The position numbers and the translations under genes are program-made. Below, one piece after another: positions 1 to 12,323 of a stretch of 64,000 nucleotides of DNA. Under the pieces are notes generated by a model. That model was not told the DNA's origin and did not search any database. It worked only from the letters and a program-made list of their open reading frames with translations. This DNA is from Pollenia angustigena (lineage: Eukaryota; Arthropoda; Insecta; Diptera; Polleniidae), in contig OV884056.1 in the NCBI GenBank assembly GCA_930367215.1, positions 236,211,127 through 236,275,126 of the forward strand, written 5' to 3'. Each line of letters starts with the position of its first letter. Position 1 is the first letter of the stretch.

Positions 1-1566
1 ACTGCTTCTTCACCCGGAGGCAATACTGCGGTATTGAAAACAACATCTGGTACAACAGGACAACTAACTACGGTAAGTCAAATTACCGGAAATCAAGCAA
101 TACAACAAACGTCTTCAACCAGTGGTGGAACAACATCGACAACCATTGGAGGTAAACAATACATCATACAGAAACCCTTAACACTCGGTTCCAATGTACA
201 ATTTCAATTGGTCAAAACTAGCAGCGGTGGGGTGGCTGTACAAACTTTTCCTAAAATTAATATAAACATGGCTAAAGGCGCAACAGTAGGAGCAGCCGGC
301 ACACAGGCAATAGGCCAAGCTGGAACTGGGGTACAAAGCAAACAGACTCAATTTATAGTAAGTGGAAATGTTGCTAACGCAACGGGTCAACAGAAACAGA
401 TCGTGCCCGGAAATCTGGTGAAGCTAGTCTCGCCTCATACTCTCAGTGGCGGAAAAGTGATTATGAAAAACTCAAATATTTTACAAGTTGGCAAAATGAC
501 ATCAAATGTATCGGGTAAACCAGCATTTGTAATAACCAACAAACAAGGCCAACAACTGACCAATCAACAGATAATTATAGTCACTACCGGTGCTGGTATT
601 CGTACCTTACCTACGGCCGGTGTTGTGACAAATGCCTCATCTTCCAATATTGTGTCAATTGTGGGTTCGACCTCCACCACCGTATCAAGCACCACGCGGA
701 ATGTGGTCAACACTCAATCAGGCATGAAAATGCTGCGTAACGTACCCACAAGCGCCGTAAGACCCATAACCATTACCTCCACAGCAGGGAACAACAATGT
801 AACAACACAACAATTAACCACTCATCAAACCCAGCAATTTGCAAGTGTCAGTGGCGGCACAGGGGGCATACATCAGAAAACTATAACATTGGGCGGCAAG
901 GCAGTTACAGTGCAAATGTCCTCCAATCCTGCTACCATAACAGCTGTACCGAAAACCGTTACTATAGTCGCTTCCAATAGTGGTCAATCACAAACACAAA
1001 ATCAAATAATCACGTCGGGAGGTACGAGTGGCGGCACAACAGGTAAATTAGTTATGGTGCCCACAAATTCTGCAACAGCGGCTGGCAAAAAAGGTTTTGT
1101 TAACATATTTAATGCAAGCAATACCCTACAACGTACTATCACATTGTCATCCAAAGGTACAGTTGTGCAACAGTCTGCTCAACAACAAAACATCACAACT
1201 TCCTCTACAATTGGCGCAGGTGGTTCCGGTGATAACATTAATGATTCAATTTCTATGGCTTTAAGCGAACAGGCGTGTAACGAAGGTGACACTATGGATG
1301 ACATAATTGAACAGTTGGATGGGGTTGCAGAAATTCCATACGAGGGAATTGAAGAAGATATGGACACAATAACGTTGGAAACAAATGAAAACAGCAATAG
1401 TTTACATTACTTTGATTGTCAGAACAATTTGGATTTGAGAAACCATTATGTAGATCACATAAATAACACTTACCCTAAATCTACTAAAGTAGAAATAACA
1501 ACCGCGCAATCACTAACAGCAGAAGTTACACCAACAGCAGCTAATTATCTATGCACATCAATATGA
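1..1566 (+). CDS. 3' part of S/T/Q/G-rich nuclear-type protein (5' truncated)
   Basis: The frame is open from base 1 and ends at a stop at 1564-1566, so the gene starts outside the window; no in-frame ATG near the edge is convincing and about 521 codons are visible. The protein is low-complexity, rich in T, S, G, Q, N and V, with short hydrophobic repeats (VTIV, FVITNKQGQQL, IIIVTTGAG, YIIQKPLTLG) and an acidic stretch near the C-terminus (DTMDDIIEQLDGVAEI, then EEDMDTITLE). This composition is typical of disordered tails of chromatin or transcription cofactors such as NFRKB, YEATS2 or HCF-type proteins, but I see no folded domain and cannot name the orthologue. Codon usage and lack of stops support a real exon. 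An AATAAA follows at 1875. Confidence 0.75.
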   Translation, partial: TASSPGGNTAVLKTTSGTTGQLTTVSQITGNQAIQQTSSTSGGTTSTTIGGKQYIIQKPLTLGSNVQFQLVKTSSGGVAVQTFPKININMAKGATVGAAGTQAIGQAGTGVQSKQTQFIVSGNVANATGQQKQIVPGNLVKLVSPHTLSGGKVIMKNSNILQVGKMTSNVSGKPAFVITNKQGQQLTNQQIIIVTTGAGIRTLPTAGVVTNASSSNIVSIVGSTSTTVSSTTRNVVNTQSGMKMLRNVPTSAVRPITITSTAGNNNVTTQQLTTHQTQQFASVSGGTGGIHQKTITLGGKAVTVQMSSNPATITAVPKTVTIVASNSGQSQTQNQIITSGGTSGGTTGKLVMVPTNSATAAGKKGFVNIFNASNTLQRTITLSSKGTVVQQSAQQQNITTSSTIGAGGSGDNINDSISMALSEQACNEGDTMDDIIEQLDGVAEIPYEGIEEDMDTITLETNENSNSLHYFDCQNNLDLRNHYVDHINNTYPKSTKVEITTAQSLTAEVTPTAANYLCTSI

Positions 1567-1874
1567 AGATAATTATTATATTATGTTTATTAAGGTAGAA
1601 TATATACTTAACATTACAATAAGTTTATTGGATTAAATTGTTGGTTAAATGAATTCGAATCGTTTTCTCTCAATGCAAACAAAAACAAACCAGTTTCTAA
1701 GTTTTTTTTTAACAGACTCGCCCTAACAAACTTTAGCACACAAAAACATATACTGTATGAAATCACTCATATACCTAATGTATGTTTTTTTGCTCATTTA
1801 TTCTTTTTCAATGCTTTTTATTCATTTTTATATTTAATATGTAATGTTTCTTTAACATGTTTTGAATTAGATGT

Positions 1875-1880
1875 AATAAA
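1875..1880 (+). other. Polyadenylation signal AATAAA
   Basis: AATAAA lies about 310 bp past the stop of the first gene, in AT-rich presumed 3' UTR (1567 to about 1900). It is the best-placed signal, but such hexamers are common in AT-rich DNA. Confidence 0.4.
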
Positions 1881-1964
1881 ATAAACATTTTTTGACTTTG
1901 AAAATAATAAAGAATGCAAATAAAAAATGTAAATAGAATGATTGTTGGTCCTTTTTTTTGTAAT

Positions 1965-2135
1965 GTAGCAAGTTAACGCAGAATGTGGTAGGTAACATAT
2001 TTTACTTTTGGAGGGATTATCCAATTATTTCCAATATTGCGACCTGCACTTTACGCACAAGGTTTACATGGACAGCCGGACGGACATCGTGATTCTGAGA
2101 CGATCGGTATACTTAAAAGTGGGTCTATGCCCTAT
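1965..2135 (+). repeat. Fragment of dispersed fly repeat (same family as 31446-32150)
   Basis: The block with TTTACGCACAAGG, GGACAGCCGGACGGACAT and GACGATCGGTATACTT is shared with the 3' half of the repeat at 31446-32150 (TTTGCGCACAAGG, GCCGGACGGACAT, GATGATCGGTATATTT). It is a truncated copy sitting just downstream of the first gene's 3' UTR. Confidence 0.6.
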
Positions 2136-2183
2136 ATTTTTAGGTCGCCCATTTAATATTTTCATTTATTTAAATTTTATGTA

Positions 2184-5100
2184 CAGTTATTTCCAGGGCT
2201 GTGGAGTCGGAGTTGAGGTTTTTTACCGGAGTCGGAGTCGAAGTACCCACAAACACTAATGACTCCGACTCCGACTTTTTGCCATTAAAATTTTTTCTAA
2301 TATTTTTTAAAATAAAAAAATTTTAATGACCGATTTCAGCAATTCTTTAAAATATCAATTCATATTTTAATATAATTTTTCATATAATTTTATTTTTATT
2401 CCACATAAAAAAAACGATTTTTAAACATAAATTGATATTTAAATAAATTGGTGGAATTGGCACCAATTTATTTATCTGTGAAGTCAGAAGATAATGACCA
2501 GTATACTTTTCATATGAGTAGGGGAGTTAGAAAATTGAGATAACATCTTATTTTGACAGTTCTTTTAGCAATTTATGAGAAATATATAGATTGTATCGAA
2601 GCATGTCCTTTTCTATGTTTTTATGTGACCTAAAATTTCTGTAACAAAACTCGCTGGTTCACTGTTTGAATTTCGCCAAAATATCCTAAATGAAATAGAG
2701 CCGAATTAAGGAAGTTAAAAATTTGTTGTTTTTTATTTATCGTATATTAACAAATATTTTTGTAGCCATGTTCCGATATATGACTTGAAATCTGCTGTAG
2801 CTCCTGTGGTGAAAGCATTAAGTAAACTAAATTTTAAATTCTAACCTTCAAGGTGAATTATAATAGAAAAAAGGGTAAAGGAGCTCGGAAAAATACATGA
2901 CATTGTTCTAAATATAATTCCCATCAATCTGGGGGTAAACCCGAAAAATGATTTGAGGATTCTTTTATCTACTCAATTTAGGAAAAATTGGAGAGATAAT
3001 AAAGACTTGCAATTTCAAATTTCGGTCTTTGACAATAATATTGAACTTGGAACGGAAAAAAGCAATGGTGTACTGAAGAAAACGATTTCAATTTAGTTGT
3101 TTAAAAATTCATATTTTTTTAACTCTGCAAGCCACATTTTGAAACACGTTGAAGATCGCAAACGATGCTATTTCTGTATTAAAAATTTGCCTTTGTCCGA
3201 ATATTTTAATGATCCCAGAAATAATAGAACTTTTTACGGTACGTTTCTCTTCAAAATGTGTTATAAAAATTGTAGAAGTAACAACTGAAGGCGCATCTGC
3301 ATGTTTTAATAAAAATATATTTAATTTTCCTGAGAATGATTAAAAAAGTTGGTCTAAATATTTGACTTAATAAATAAAACAAGACCAAAACGGCAGTGTT
3401 TGAATTTATGTATATTAAAAACAAAAGACCTCACTTCACAATTTACAAAAAAGAACTTATGGTGTTCTCTGTCTACAAATTCTGTGGTAAATAATACTTA
3501 GTACACTTGGTGCCCTTAACGTCTTAGCAAATTGGACTTGGCATTGTTTTCAACTTTTCTATCTCGAAAACTGCATTAGATAGAACTTATGGAAATTCAC
3601 ACATCTATAAATTCCAACAGATGTGAATTGGTGTAGTTTATCTCTTCCCTACACAACTATTGTTACATTTTTTAGCACTGTTTGCATATATTTAATAAAT
3701 AAATATAACTTTTAAAACATACTAAAGTTTAATGATCCCATACGGTTTGAATCAAAACTCATATCTTTCGAAAGTTCGTAACAAAACTCGGTGGTTCCAA
3801 AATTAAATCCATTATTTTTCTATATTACAGTTGGCTTAAAATGTTCAACTGTTGAGTTATTAGTCAAGAATGACATAACACTATATAATCAAAAAAGTAG
3901 AGCTCAGTTGGTCTATTTAATCGGGCGCTATATGTTTTTCGAGCTTTCCTCCTCATATGTTAAAGCTCAATGCGGCACGTTAGAATTAAAATATCGATTT
4001 GAAAGATTTACAGAATAATTTTCTTGCAATATTTAACCATTTAAAAGGTACTGAATTAAAAAACAAATTAAAAGAGTTTAAAGTCAAATAAGAACTAGTC
4101 TCATAAATAATGATAGGTTAGAGTAGGAGTCGGAGTCGGAGTTGGAGTCGTACTTAAAAAATTACAGCAAAAGGAGTCGGAGTCGGAGTTATAACTATTT
4201 CTTGATGACTCCACAGCCCTGGTTGTTTCCGCTTAATTGAGTTTTTAAAAATGCACGACTTTTGACGCAATTAAACGGAAACTCAATTAAGCAGTACTCG
4301 GTTAATTGATACGCCGACGCAATTAAAACGAAAATCGCTTAATTGAGCAAGATGTGCAATAAAGCGAAACACCCATATGTAGATAGAAAATAAAACTCAT
4401 TTCTTTATTTATTAAGTTAAAAAATTGCTTAGGTTTTTTAAATTAAAATAAAAATCAGGTACGTTCATCGTACAATCTTCTTGCCGCAAAATTATTTTTT
4501 TTACGTTTGTGGAGCAAAAACACATTAAGCCGAAACATTTGCTCTTGTTTTTCGCAATGCGGTTTTATTTTGCGAAATAATTAAGCGGGTGACGCAATTA
4601 AACGGAACTCAACTAAACGGGTATTTTTACATAGACAGTTATACTGAATGATTTCGTTCCATGATTTTTAGTGCAATAAAACGGGAAACTCAATTAAGCG
4701 GGGCTCAATTAACCGAAAACAACTGCAATTAAATTTTCATGTAATTTGCTTTTGTCGATAATTGCTCATGATTAAACTTCAAAAAAAAAAGAAGTGTTAA
4801 GCCCGTTTAAATATTCATCACGCTCTTGGATATATTCTTCAAGATATTCTTCAACATGGGACTCAAAACATTCATTAAGCCGACTAAAATATAATTTTTA
4901 ACGATAATTAACTATAAAAACAAAGATGTTCTTTAGCATTGGATGCCTGATCCGTTCGCAATTAACCATCATTTATAACTATAATATTCCAAATGTTCCA
5001 AAGGGAAGGTCTTCTTGAGCGAAATGAATTGAGCAAACAAATGAATGTTTTTTTTTAAATCTGCTTCTTCCTTCCTGCACCGCTTTCAAACCGCTTTTTA

Positions 5101-6164
5101 CGTGTGAACGGCAACAGCGGTATTTGAAAAATTTGATTTCCAGACGCTTACAGTTGACCTTGTGTTCTTGCAGTCTTGGAATATGCAGCTCATTTTCTCT
5201 TTGTAAAAATTTAAAATTTTTTAACACTTTTTATTTTATTTTCCGACAAGTTGTTTTTTCAATCGATTAAGCGATCTTAAACTAGTTTTTGAGTTTGTTT
5301 TAAATTTTGCAATGTTTCGCGAATTTTAGCCATGTTCGTGATAAACGCGATTTTTTCCTATTAGTTTTCTAAATCTTTACAGCTTAAACGATTAATATTC
5401 GCGATAGAAGCGTTTTTTCCTGTGATTCTTAACAGCTTTCACGATTTTTTGATAAACATAAGACTTTGCTATCATGCTTCGGTTAGCAAATCAGCGATCT
5501 TTAGTTCAACTAAAGTTTTTTTTAACAAAAATTTCCAATACACAAAAACATGTGGATTTGAGAACACCAATTTATGAATTAAGCGGATTCAAAAACATTT
5601 TTCATTTTCAATTCGGGTCGAAACCTAAAACATACCTAATCATTTTCTTTACAATATTCTTTAAATATGAAATAAGAGAGTATGTTAATAAATGTTAAAC
5701 TTTATAAATAGATTTTCAAATTTTTTTCAATATGTATCTTTTTGGGAAAAAGTGTATCGTTTTGGCAACTAAAATGTATCTTTCTCGAAGTTTCACTGGC
5801 AATACTGACGGGAACAGTTTTCGGTAAGATTGGGATCCCGCGGGCTCCCAAAGTTGAGTACGGAATCACACCTGATATGTTTTTGCTCCACAAACGTAAA
5901 AAAAATTAATTTGCGGCAAGAAAGTCATGTTTCATGTTTCTGTTATATAATAAATATAAATGTAATATAAAATAGATAAAGAAATGAATTTTATTTTCTA
6001 TCTACACATGGGTGTTTCGCTTTATTGCACATGTTGCCCAATTAAGCGATTTTCGTTTTAATTGCGTCGGCGATTCAATTAACCGAGTACTGCTTAATTG
6101 AGTTCCCGTTTAATTGCGTCAAAAGTCGTGCATTTTTCGAAACTCAATTAAGCGGAAATAACTG
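2184..6164. mobile_element. TA-flanked TIR element with AATTAAGCGG motifs, split by a hAT
   Basis: The left end CAGTTATTTC (2184) continues after the hAT insertion as CGCTTAATTGAGTTT (4230 on). The right end reads AACTCAATTAAGCGGAAATAACTG to 6164. Both ends abut TA, and the inverted arms match over about 300 bp (4230-4530 against about 5890-6164). Motifs CTCAATTAAGCGG and GCAATTAAACGG recur many times in the arms. A TA duplication and these ends suggest a Tc1/mariner/pogo-type non-autonomous element. No transposase is recognisable inside. Further pieces of the same family at 4530-4727 and 7575-7785 make the exact limits uncertain. Confidence 0.55.
2194..4221. mobile_element. hAT-type element, CAGGGCTGTGGAGTCGG ends
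   Basis: The terminal inverted repeats CAGGGCTGTGGAG and CTCCACAGCCCTG are bounded by an 8-bp duplication, GTTATTTC on the left and GTTGTTTC on the right. Subterminal GGAGTCGGAGTC repeats occur at both ends. The 2028-bp interior has no recognisable transposase. It sits inside the end of the AATTAAGCGG element, so it is the younger insertion. Confidence 0.8.
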
Positions 6165-6561
6165 TAATATGTGCGACTCAAATTTAGACCATAACATTGT
6201 AAAAAGATTTTTTTTGGGAGAACATTTTTGTATGTTCGCAAGTTGAATCATAAATATAAAAACCATTTGCATGTAAATAAAAAGATTAAAAAAGCAAGAA
6301 GTTAATAAAATTTATCATATAAATTTTAACTGATTTTCATCACTATTTTAAATTAAAATGTTTCTATCACAAGACTTACAGAACTAAACTAAACAGAACT
6401 ACCAGGGTAAATAACGGTTTCTTAAATATTTCGCTATTACATATTTTTAATTCATTAAATATAAGATTAACGGCCAATTTCACCAAGTTCAGTTTAAACG
6501 AACTTGTAATTAAAGTTTCAGTTGCCAATATGTTTTGACAGCTATAACTGATAGCTTATAA

Positions 6562-6702
6562 CATAGCGTCTTCACGTGACAATTTTTTGTCATACCAAAC
6601 GTCAAAGTCTATATAAAAAAACACGAAAATTTTTGTCAGCGTTTTTTTAATATGAAGGTTGACGTTTGGTATGACAAAAAATTGTCAGGTGAAGACGGTA
6701 TG
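6562..6702. mobile_element. 141-bp palindromic MITE (CTTCACCTGACAATTTTTTG family)
   Basis: Inverted arms carry GACAATTTTTTGTCATACCA with GACGTTTGGTATGACAAAAA opposite, joined by a short centre. A second copy at 54554-54695 is nearly identical. The insertion site reads TTATAA on both sides. Confidence 0.8.
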
Positions 6703-6705
6703 TTA

Positions 6706-6970
6706 GTGCTGGTTCACACAGGTCAAGTTTACTTGAACAGTTTTATTTAAATTTTCTTTTGAACTTGCGTTCACGTTCATGCACAAAATTAATTTTTGTT
6801 TTCTTTTCCTTCAACTTTGTAGCTTTTTATTATATTACGGATGAAAAAAGAAAAGAAAAATACAAAACTGACTGGTACGGTCAAGTATGTACCCCTTTCC
6901 ATTCTCTTTACCCCTCTCTCCTAAAAGCTCAAGACTTGAAGCGTCAAACTTGACCTGTGTGAACCAGCAC
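6706..6970. mobile_element. 265-bp TTA-flanked MITE
   Basis: The ends GTGCTGGTTCACACAGGTCA and TGACCTGTGTGAACCAGCAC are perfect inverted repeats flanked by TTA on each side. Harbinger-type target size. It lies immediately beside the MITE at 6562-6702, both inside the TAA-flanked element at 6471-6998. Confidence 0.85.
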
Positions 6971-7001
6971 TTATAACCGAACTTGCTGAAATTGGCCGTA
7001 A

Positions 7002-8126
7002 GACTAAAATTTTTACGTAATTTTCATTTATTTTAATCTACACATTTTACTTTGTAATTTCTGGGAATCTCTATCAATTTTCCTCATGTTGCAATATTTT
7101 TTATTTAAATTTTTTTTAAACCTGAATAAAAAAATATAACAGAGCAAAACACAATACTGGTCAAAAAATTTTAAGCGGCACTACCTTGTTTTCCTTATAC
7201 CATGGCCCTTACTTTTTCTTTGGGCTGATTGGGAAAATTGTTAAACAATCAGCTGTGAAAAAAAAAAAAAAAAAAAAAAACAATAAAAAACTACAAACAA
7301 AATAAAATAAAAACATTAATAAAATAAACAAAAGAAAATGTTAAACAATGAAGGTACATGCTTAAATTTTACATGCTAATGTGTTATTTATGTATTTTTT
7401 TTAACGTTTTCATTGTAACGATTGCTTTTGGGGTAGAAATTTGGTTTTTATTGTTCCCGTACTTTTGTACATTTTGGTCTATTAGAGAAAAATTCTATAG
7501 AGAGAAATTCTTGTTTACTCTTATTTTACCGAACTTTACCCAAAAAGTACGGGATCGCACCTATTAAGTAGACGGAAACAATTAACCGAAACATTTTCTC
7601 TTGTTTTTCGCAATGCGGTCTTATTTTGCGAAATAATTAAGTAGGTGACGCAATTAAACGTAACTCAACTAAACGGGTATTTTTACATAGACAGTTATAC
7701 TGAATGATTTCGTTCCATGATTTTTAGTGCAATAAAACGGGAAACTCAATTAAGCGGGGCTTAATTAACCGAAAACAATTATACTTAAAATGATAACAGA
7801 TTTAGCAAAGAATGAATTCTTTTACTCATCAGACATCTTTGGAAATAGGTAAAAAGTTTTGGTTTATAAAAATTTTGAATTTAATTTTATAAACAAAATT
7901 TTTCAAATTTTATATATGAGCTTACTATACAGTAAGTTTGAAAGTAGCAACCTAAAGCAATGAGTTTACAGATACTTTAATTTTAACTTTTTTAACCAAG
8001 GACACTACGGTACATTTCGATAAATTACATAATTCCCATGACTCAATTAAGAAAATAAAGCATAACAAATTAATTTAAGAAGAGTCAAATAATATTAGGT
8101 ACATACGTGCTGATTTTTATTTATAG
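7002..8126. other. Non-coding repeat-derived stretch
   Basis: No gene seen. It holds a long poly-A run near 7258-7280 and, at 7575-7785, a direct copy of 4530-4730 (TTTTTCGCAATGCGG, AATTAAACGTAACTCAAC, ending in AATTAACCGAAAACAATTAT), a detached end of the AATTAAGCGG family. Confidence 0.6.
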
Positions 8127-8380
8127 TAGAGGTAAGCCTCGATTTACGCGGTACTTAGTTTTTGGGATTTCGATATAACGCGGACCAATAATGATTCTTT
8201 TACAATGCATTCTTTTTTTCATGCGTATTTTATGTTACACTCTTCAAAAATGGGCAACTACCAGTAATGTCAGATCAGGGGATTTATCCCGAAATTGGGT
8301 TATTTATTTTGAAAACGATATGCTTTTATTTTGGGGATTTTTTGGGCATTTTTCTTATTGTATAAGAATTGATGACTGGC

Positions 8381-9588
8381 AAGCAGGCTTGCCATTTTTA
8401 CCGATTTATCGGAATTTTGCCTCTAAATTATCAAAGTGCCGATTTGCCGATTTTTGCTCCAAAAATGACGATTTTTTTACTTATACGTAAAAGGCGATTA
8501 CTTTTTGTTTGTTTGATAATAGTACACTAACTTTAAGCGATACTGAAACAGTTGTAACATTGAAAAGAGACAACTGTTATTAAGTCAGCGCTTCTACTAA
8601 GGAAAAAGGGGTTAGTTTTATTCAATATTAAATGTAGTTTTTGGAATGTGTGTTGGGTTAATACATTATTATTTGAAAAATATTCCACTATGAAGAATTA
8701 AAGGCCAAAGTTAAAAAAGAAATAATTTTTAAACCTAAAATAATTCAGTTAAAATTTCTTTTTCTATTAGGAAAATATAAAACACTTTATATTTGTGCTT
8801 GAAAATGGATAGATAAATACTAACAAAAGAATAAAGGTAAGATAAATTTATTTTCACTATCAATGCATATAATTTAAATAATAATTACTTTGATAATTAA
8901 ATAATTTTTTTTTTTTAAAGATTATAACCAATTGAGGACGATGTTAGTACATAAATTAAATAGCCAATTCTTATGTAAGGAAAATTAAATAAATTTGCAA
9001 GCTTTTTGGCAAAAAATTTCCGATTTATAATGGCAGCATTTGGTACAATTTTTGGTCCTTCCACATTCTTCCGCAAATGTGGAAAGAATTTTTTAATGTA
9101 ACCGAGTTTTGATGTTTACTGGAAAATTTATCTTTGCAAGTTATTCGTTTTTTAAAGTTTAAATTATTATTTAAAAATTAATAATTTAAACTGTTTTGAT
9201 ATTAATATTAAAACGGATTTAATAAAAATGTCAAACTCAAATATTTGTATATGGAATATACCTAATTATAAGAAAGTTAAAAAAAAAACTTTATATTTAA
9301 CTACAATTTCTTTGTAAAACGTTTATTTTGATTTATCCTTTTGAAATTTCATAAGTTATAAACATTAGATAATTCTGAATTGTTATTATTTGTAAGTATA
9401 GGTTTTATTGTATTTAAAATAGGTATTTTCATTTTAAATTTGCCGATTTTCTGCCGATTTTTTTATATTAAAGTGCCGATAATGCCGACTTTTTTTTTTA
9501 AATATGGTATAGCCGACGGTTGTATTTTCGCCGCCGTCGTTGAAAAATTTTCAATTTATGTAAATTTTGGTCGCCTTCTATGATATGT
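8381..9588. mobile_element. 1.2-kb element with TGCCGATTT subterminal repeats
   Basis: ATGACTGGC occurs as a direct repeat at 8372-8380 and 9589-9597, a plausible 8-9 bp target duplication. TGCCGATTT motifs cluster near both ends (8395-8470 and 9440-9500). The terminal inverted repeats are weak and no transposase is seen. Probably a hAT-type non-autonomous element. Confidence 0.45.
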
Positions 9589-9817
9589 ATGACTGGCGTT
9601 CTCAACGTCTGCAATGTCACATCGGCTTCGAGTAAAATATTATGACATTTATAACGCAACGACGTAATCTCTTTCGATAGTTTTCGACATGAGTTACAGA
9701 CACACTTTTTTCTCGCTTTTCGAGAAACGATGGAATATTTTGTTTCACATCTTTTCGATGCGAGAAGTTCTCACTAAAGTTACAGACCATGGGTACAGGA
9801 CCTTTTCATTTCCCGAG

Positions 9818-9985
9818 AAAGCGGGATTTATTTTTAAATTTCCCGGGAATTCCCGAACATTTCCGTTTGTTATAAAATGGTGCAAAATTTAATTTATTTG
9901 AAAAGCGGGATTTATTTTTAAATTTCCCGGGAATTCCCGAACATTTCCGTTTGTTATAAAATGGTGCAAAATTTAATTTATTTGA
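9818..9985 (+). repeat. Tandem duplication, two 84-bp units
   Basis: Two virtually identical 84-bp units start at 9818 and 9902; each contains AATTTCCCGGGAATTCCCG and ACATTTCCGTTTGTTATAAA. Near-identity implies a recent duplication. Confidence 0.9.
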
Positions 9986-10229
9986 AAATAACAAAAAACA
10001 ATTCATGAGATCTATTAAATAAGTTTATCAATAAATTACACGTTATCTGCAAAGCCAATAGCATTGACATAAAACCAGAATAGTTCTTATTTTAGCCATT
10101 TATTCGAAATATCTCTATGCAAATGGAATTTTAGCACAGAATAAGCATTTATAGAATCGTTTGACAGCTTTTTTCTAATCTTAATCAAGAAGTGTTCTGT
10201 CAATGAGAAAACACGTGCCCTTTCCTTTA

Positions 10230-11298
10230 CCTGGCGTTTACATTTGCCAGTACTGGCAAGACAGTAGCAATACATGCAAACCTTTTCACTAATACATGCA
10301 CACTTTTCCAACTGTCTAGCAAATTTTGCAGACAGTAAAATTGGACAGTGATTTGACATTTGCTAACAATAATCTAAAGTTTTGTGAGCAAAAGAGAAAA
10401 AAATGTAAAAAAATTAAACATATTTTGCTTTGATTTTTTATATTTTAGTTAAGTCTGAGTTCACACGGCTCATGTCTTATTGACAAGTTTCTTCCTTTTT
10501 ATTCTTTGAACATGAATTGGCGTTCAAATGATTCATGTCATGTAGACGACATGTGCTTTTTTGATATTGAAAACAATATATATGTGTTCCTCTAACTCCC
10601 ATTGGAGCATAGGGCGCCAGGACGATTCCTTTGTTGAACTGTCCAAGCAGCTAACTACTTCCGGTCTTAGACCAAGTACCCCCCGGGCAATGGCTTTGTA
10701 GCATCCGCTTTAAGGCTAGCCAGAGTTAGAAGGCGCCACAACCATGTATCCTGAATGGTCGAAAGGACGTCTCAGGAAAGTAGGCGATAACCGCTGAAAC
10801 ATGGTTGCATCGTGGGATTGGACACGTAGATAGCAGCCCTATCACCAATCTAGGGGACGAGGGTTAGCAGCCCACTTTCCCGAATCACAAATTGCTAACG
10901 AATCGCTAATTGAAAACAATAACAAAATTAAACAACGAATGTAAAAGCAAAACGTAAAGACAGTACATGCATCTGTATACTCGTTTCTTTTCCCCTCGTC
11001 CATCTCGCCTATAAAGTAGCAATCATGTCAATAAGACAAGAGCCGTATGAACACAGACTAATTTTTATATTTGTTCACACATTAAAGTTATTTTAAGCTT
11101 TTTTTAAATTTGTTTAGCTTATACAAAATACGTTTAGCTGAACTTGCGCTGTAACATTCACGTTTGACATATTTTTAAAAGTGAACTGTCTTAACTACTA
11201 TCTGGACGCCTACGCCACGAAGACAGTTAGTAGTGTTTTTGGCAACTAATATGTATTTTCTTACTGTCTTGCCAGTACGGTCAAATGTAAACGCTGTG
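10230..11298. mobile_element. TTA-flanked MITE interrupted by another MITE
   Basis: The left end CCTGGCGTTTACATTTGCCA and the right end reading GTCAAATGTAAACGCTGTG, with GTACTGGCAAGACAGTA further in on both arms, form inverted repeats flanked by TTA (10227-10229 and 11299-11301). The element at 10453-11058 lies inside. Confidence 0.75.
10453..11058. mobile_element. TAA-flanked MITE carrying a GC-rich insert
   Basis: The ends GTCTGAGTTCACACGGCTCA and GAGCCGTATGAACACAGAC have TAA duplications. ATGTCTTATTGACA is mirrored inside. The centre, about 10584-10870, is a GC-richer block starting CTCTAACTCCCATTGGAGCA that looks foreign to the MITE; I could not identify it. Confidence 0.75.
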
Positions 11299-11669
11299 TT
11301 ATAGTCAAAAGACTATTATAAAATGTCTGGAAACTTGCAGTTTTTTTTTAACTTTCTTTATAAAAAAAATATTTGCTTTTAATCTAAAAAGTGTTTCCTT
11401 TACTTAATGTTGCATTCAAAATTTCCTGAAATAGTAATTTTTCACTTTTTTCCTCATATCTAACATAAATGGTATTTACTGCATTTTCAGAAGCAAGTGG
11501 GCACAAAATTTTTTGTTTTTATAAAATAAATATGGAACTTTAAAAAAAATTTAAAATTGTATAAATTTGTACTCCACTTGCTTTACCAGTGCGAAATTTT
11601 AGAGCATCAAACATTAAATATTCCTTTCTTACCGGCTTTAAACTTACAACTTTTTCTTGACATAACTTA

Positions 11670-12163
11670 TGGCGTTTCCTTTTCTAAAAAAAGTGTTGCA
11701 TACGTGTTACATGTGATTTGGCAACATTTTTAAATGCTCCCCTAATTTTTAATAAGTGCTTCATATTTTACGTTTACAAAAGAACACAAATTTCGCCATT
11801 AAACAATAAAGTACAATTAGCGCAAGGTAAATTAAATTACAGGTGGTGGCAAGACTATATTTGTATACAACAATCCCAAGCCAACAGAAACAACAGATGT
11901 TTTTTGTATTGTATTGTTTGTGTTTACGGCTCGAAGCTTGCCACCACCTTGTACTGAATTCGCCTTGATCTTGTGCTGCACTCATGCCCCTTTATTTAAA
12001 ATGAGTGTTTAACATGTATCATTTTTTTTAATTTTAAAGGGAACATCATCAGAAAAGAACACTTTAAATTTTTAAAATAACACATGTTTTTCAGAAAAGA
12101 ACATAAAAAAAAAATGCAAAAGGCAGAATGAATGCAGAATTTTACTCAGAAAAGAAAACGCCT
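11670..12163. mobile_element. TTA-flanked MITE (GGCGTTTTCTTTTCTGAG family)
   Basis: The left end TGGCGTTTCCTTTTCT and right end CTCAGAAAAGAAAACGCCT are flanked by TTA. The same family has much larger ends at 51386-55820. It contains the CAAGG MITE at 11823-11967. Confidence 0.6.
11823..11967. mobile_element. 145-bp CAAGG-ended MITE
   Basis: The ends CAAGGTAAATT and AATTCGCCTTG, together with GGTGGTGGCAAG mirrored as CTTGCCACCACC, give an inverted repeat of about 31 bp. No convincing target duplication. Member of the CAAGG family at 43.3, 43.7 and 54.7-55.6 kb. Confidence 0.65.
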
Positions 12164-12323
12164 TTATGTATTTATAATTGCTATAATTAAATTAATTCCG
12201 AGAATTCCTGCACAAATTTCCCGGGATTTTTCTCCCGAAAAACATGCAGAATCCCGGGACATTAGTTTAATGGAACGACTTATTTATCCTATCATCTACA
12301 TATATATATAAAAATGAATCTAC

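Larger units (their letters stand above)
6471..6998. mobile_element. TAA-flanked MITE (GGCCAATTTCACCAA family) holding two other MITEs
   Basis: The ends CGGCCAATTTCACCAAG and GCTGAAATTGGCCG are flanked by TAA on both sides (6468-6470, 6999-7001), a PIF/Harbinger-type duplication. Its interior contains the MITEs at 6562-6702 and 6706-6970. Related copies appear at 38803-38973 and, degraded, near 2323-2461. Confidence 0.75.

Noticed and set aside
4979..5227. Possible THAP-type domain on the minus strand (CSIHF motif)
   Set aside because: Only a fragment of the pattern is visible and spacing of the Cys/His ligands is wrong; likely chance.
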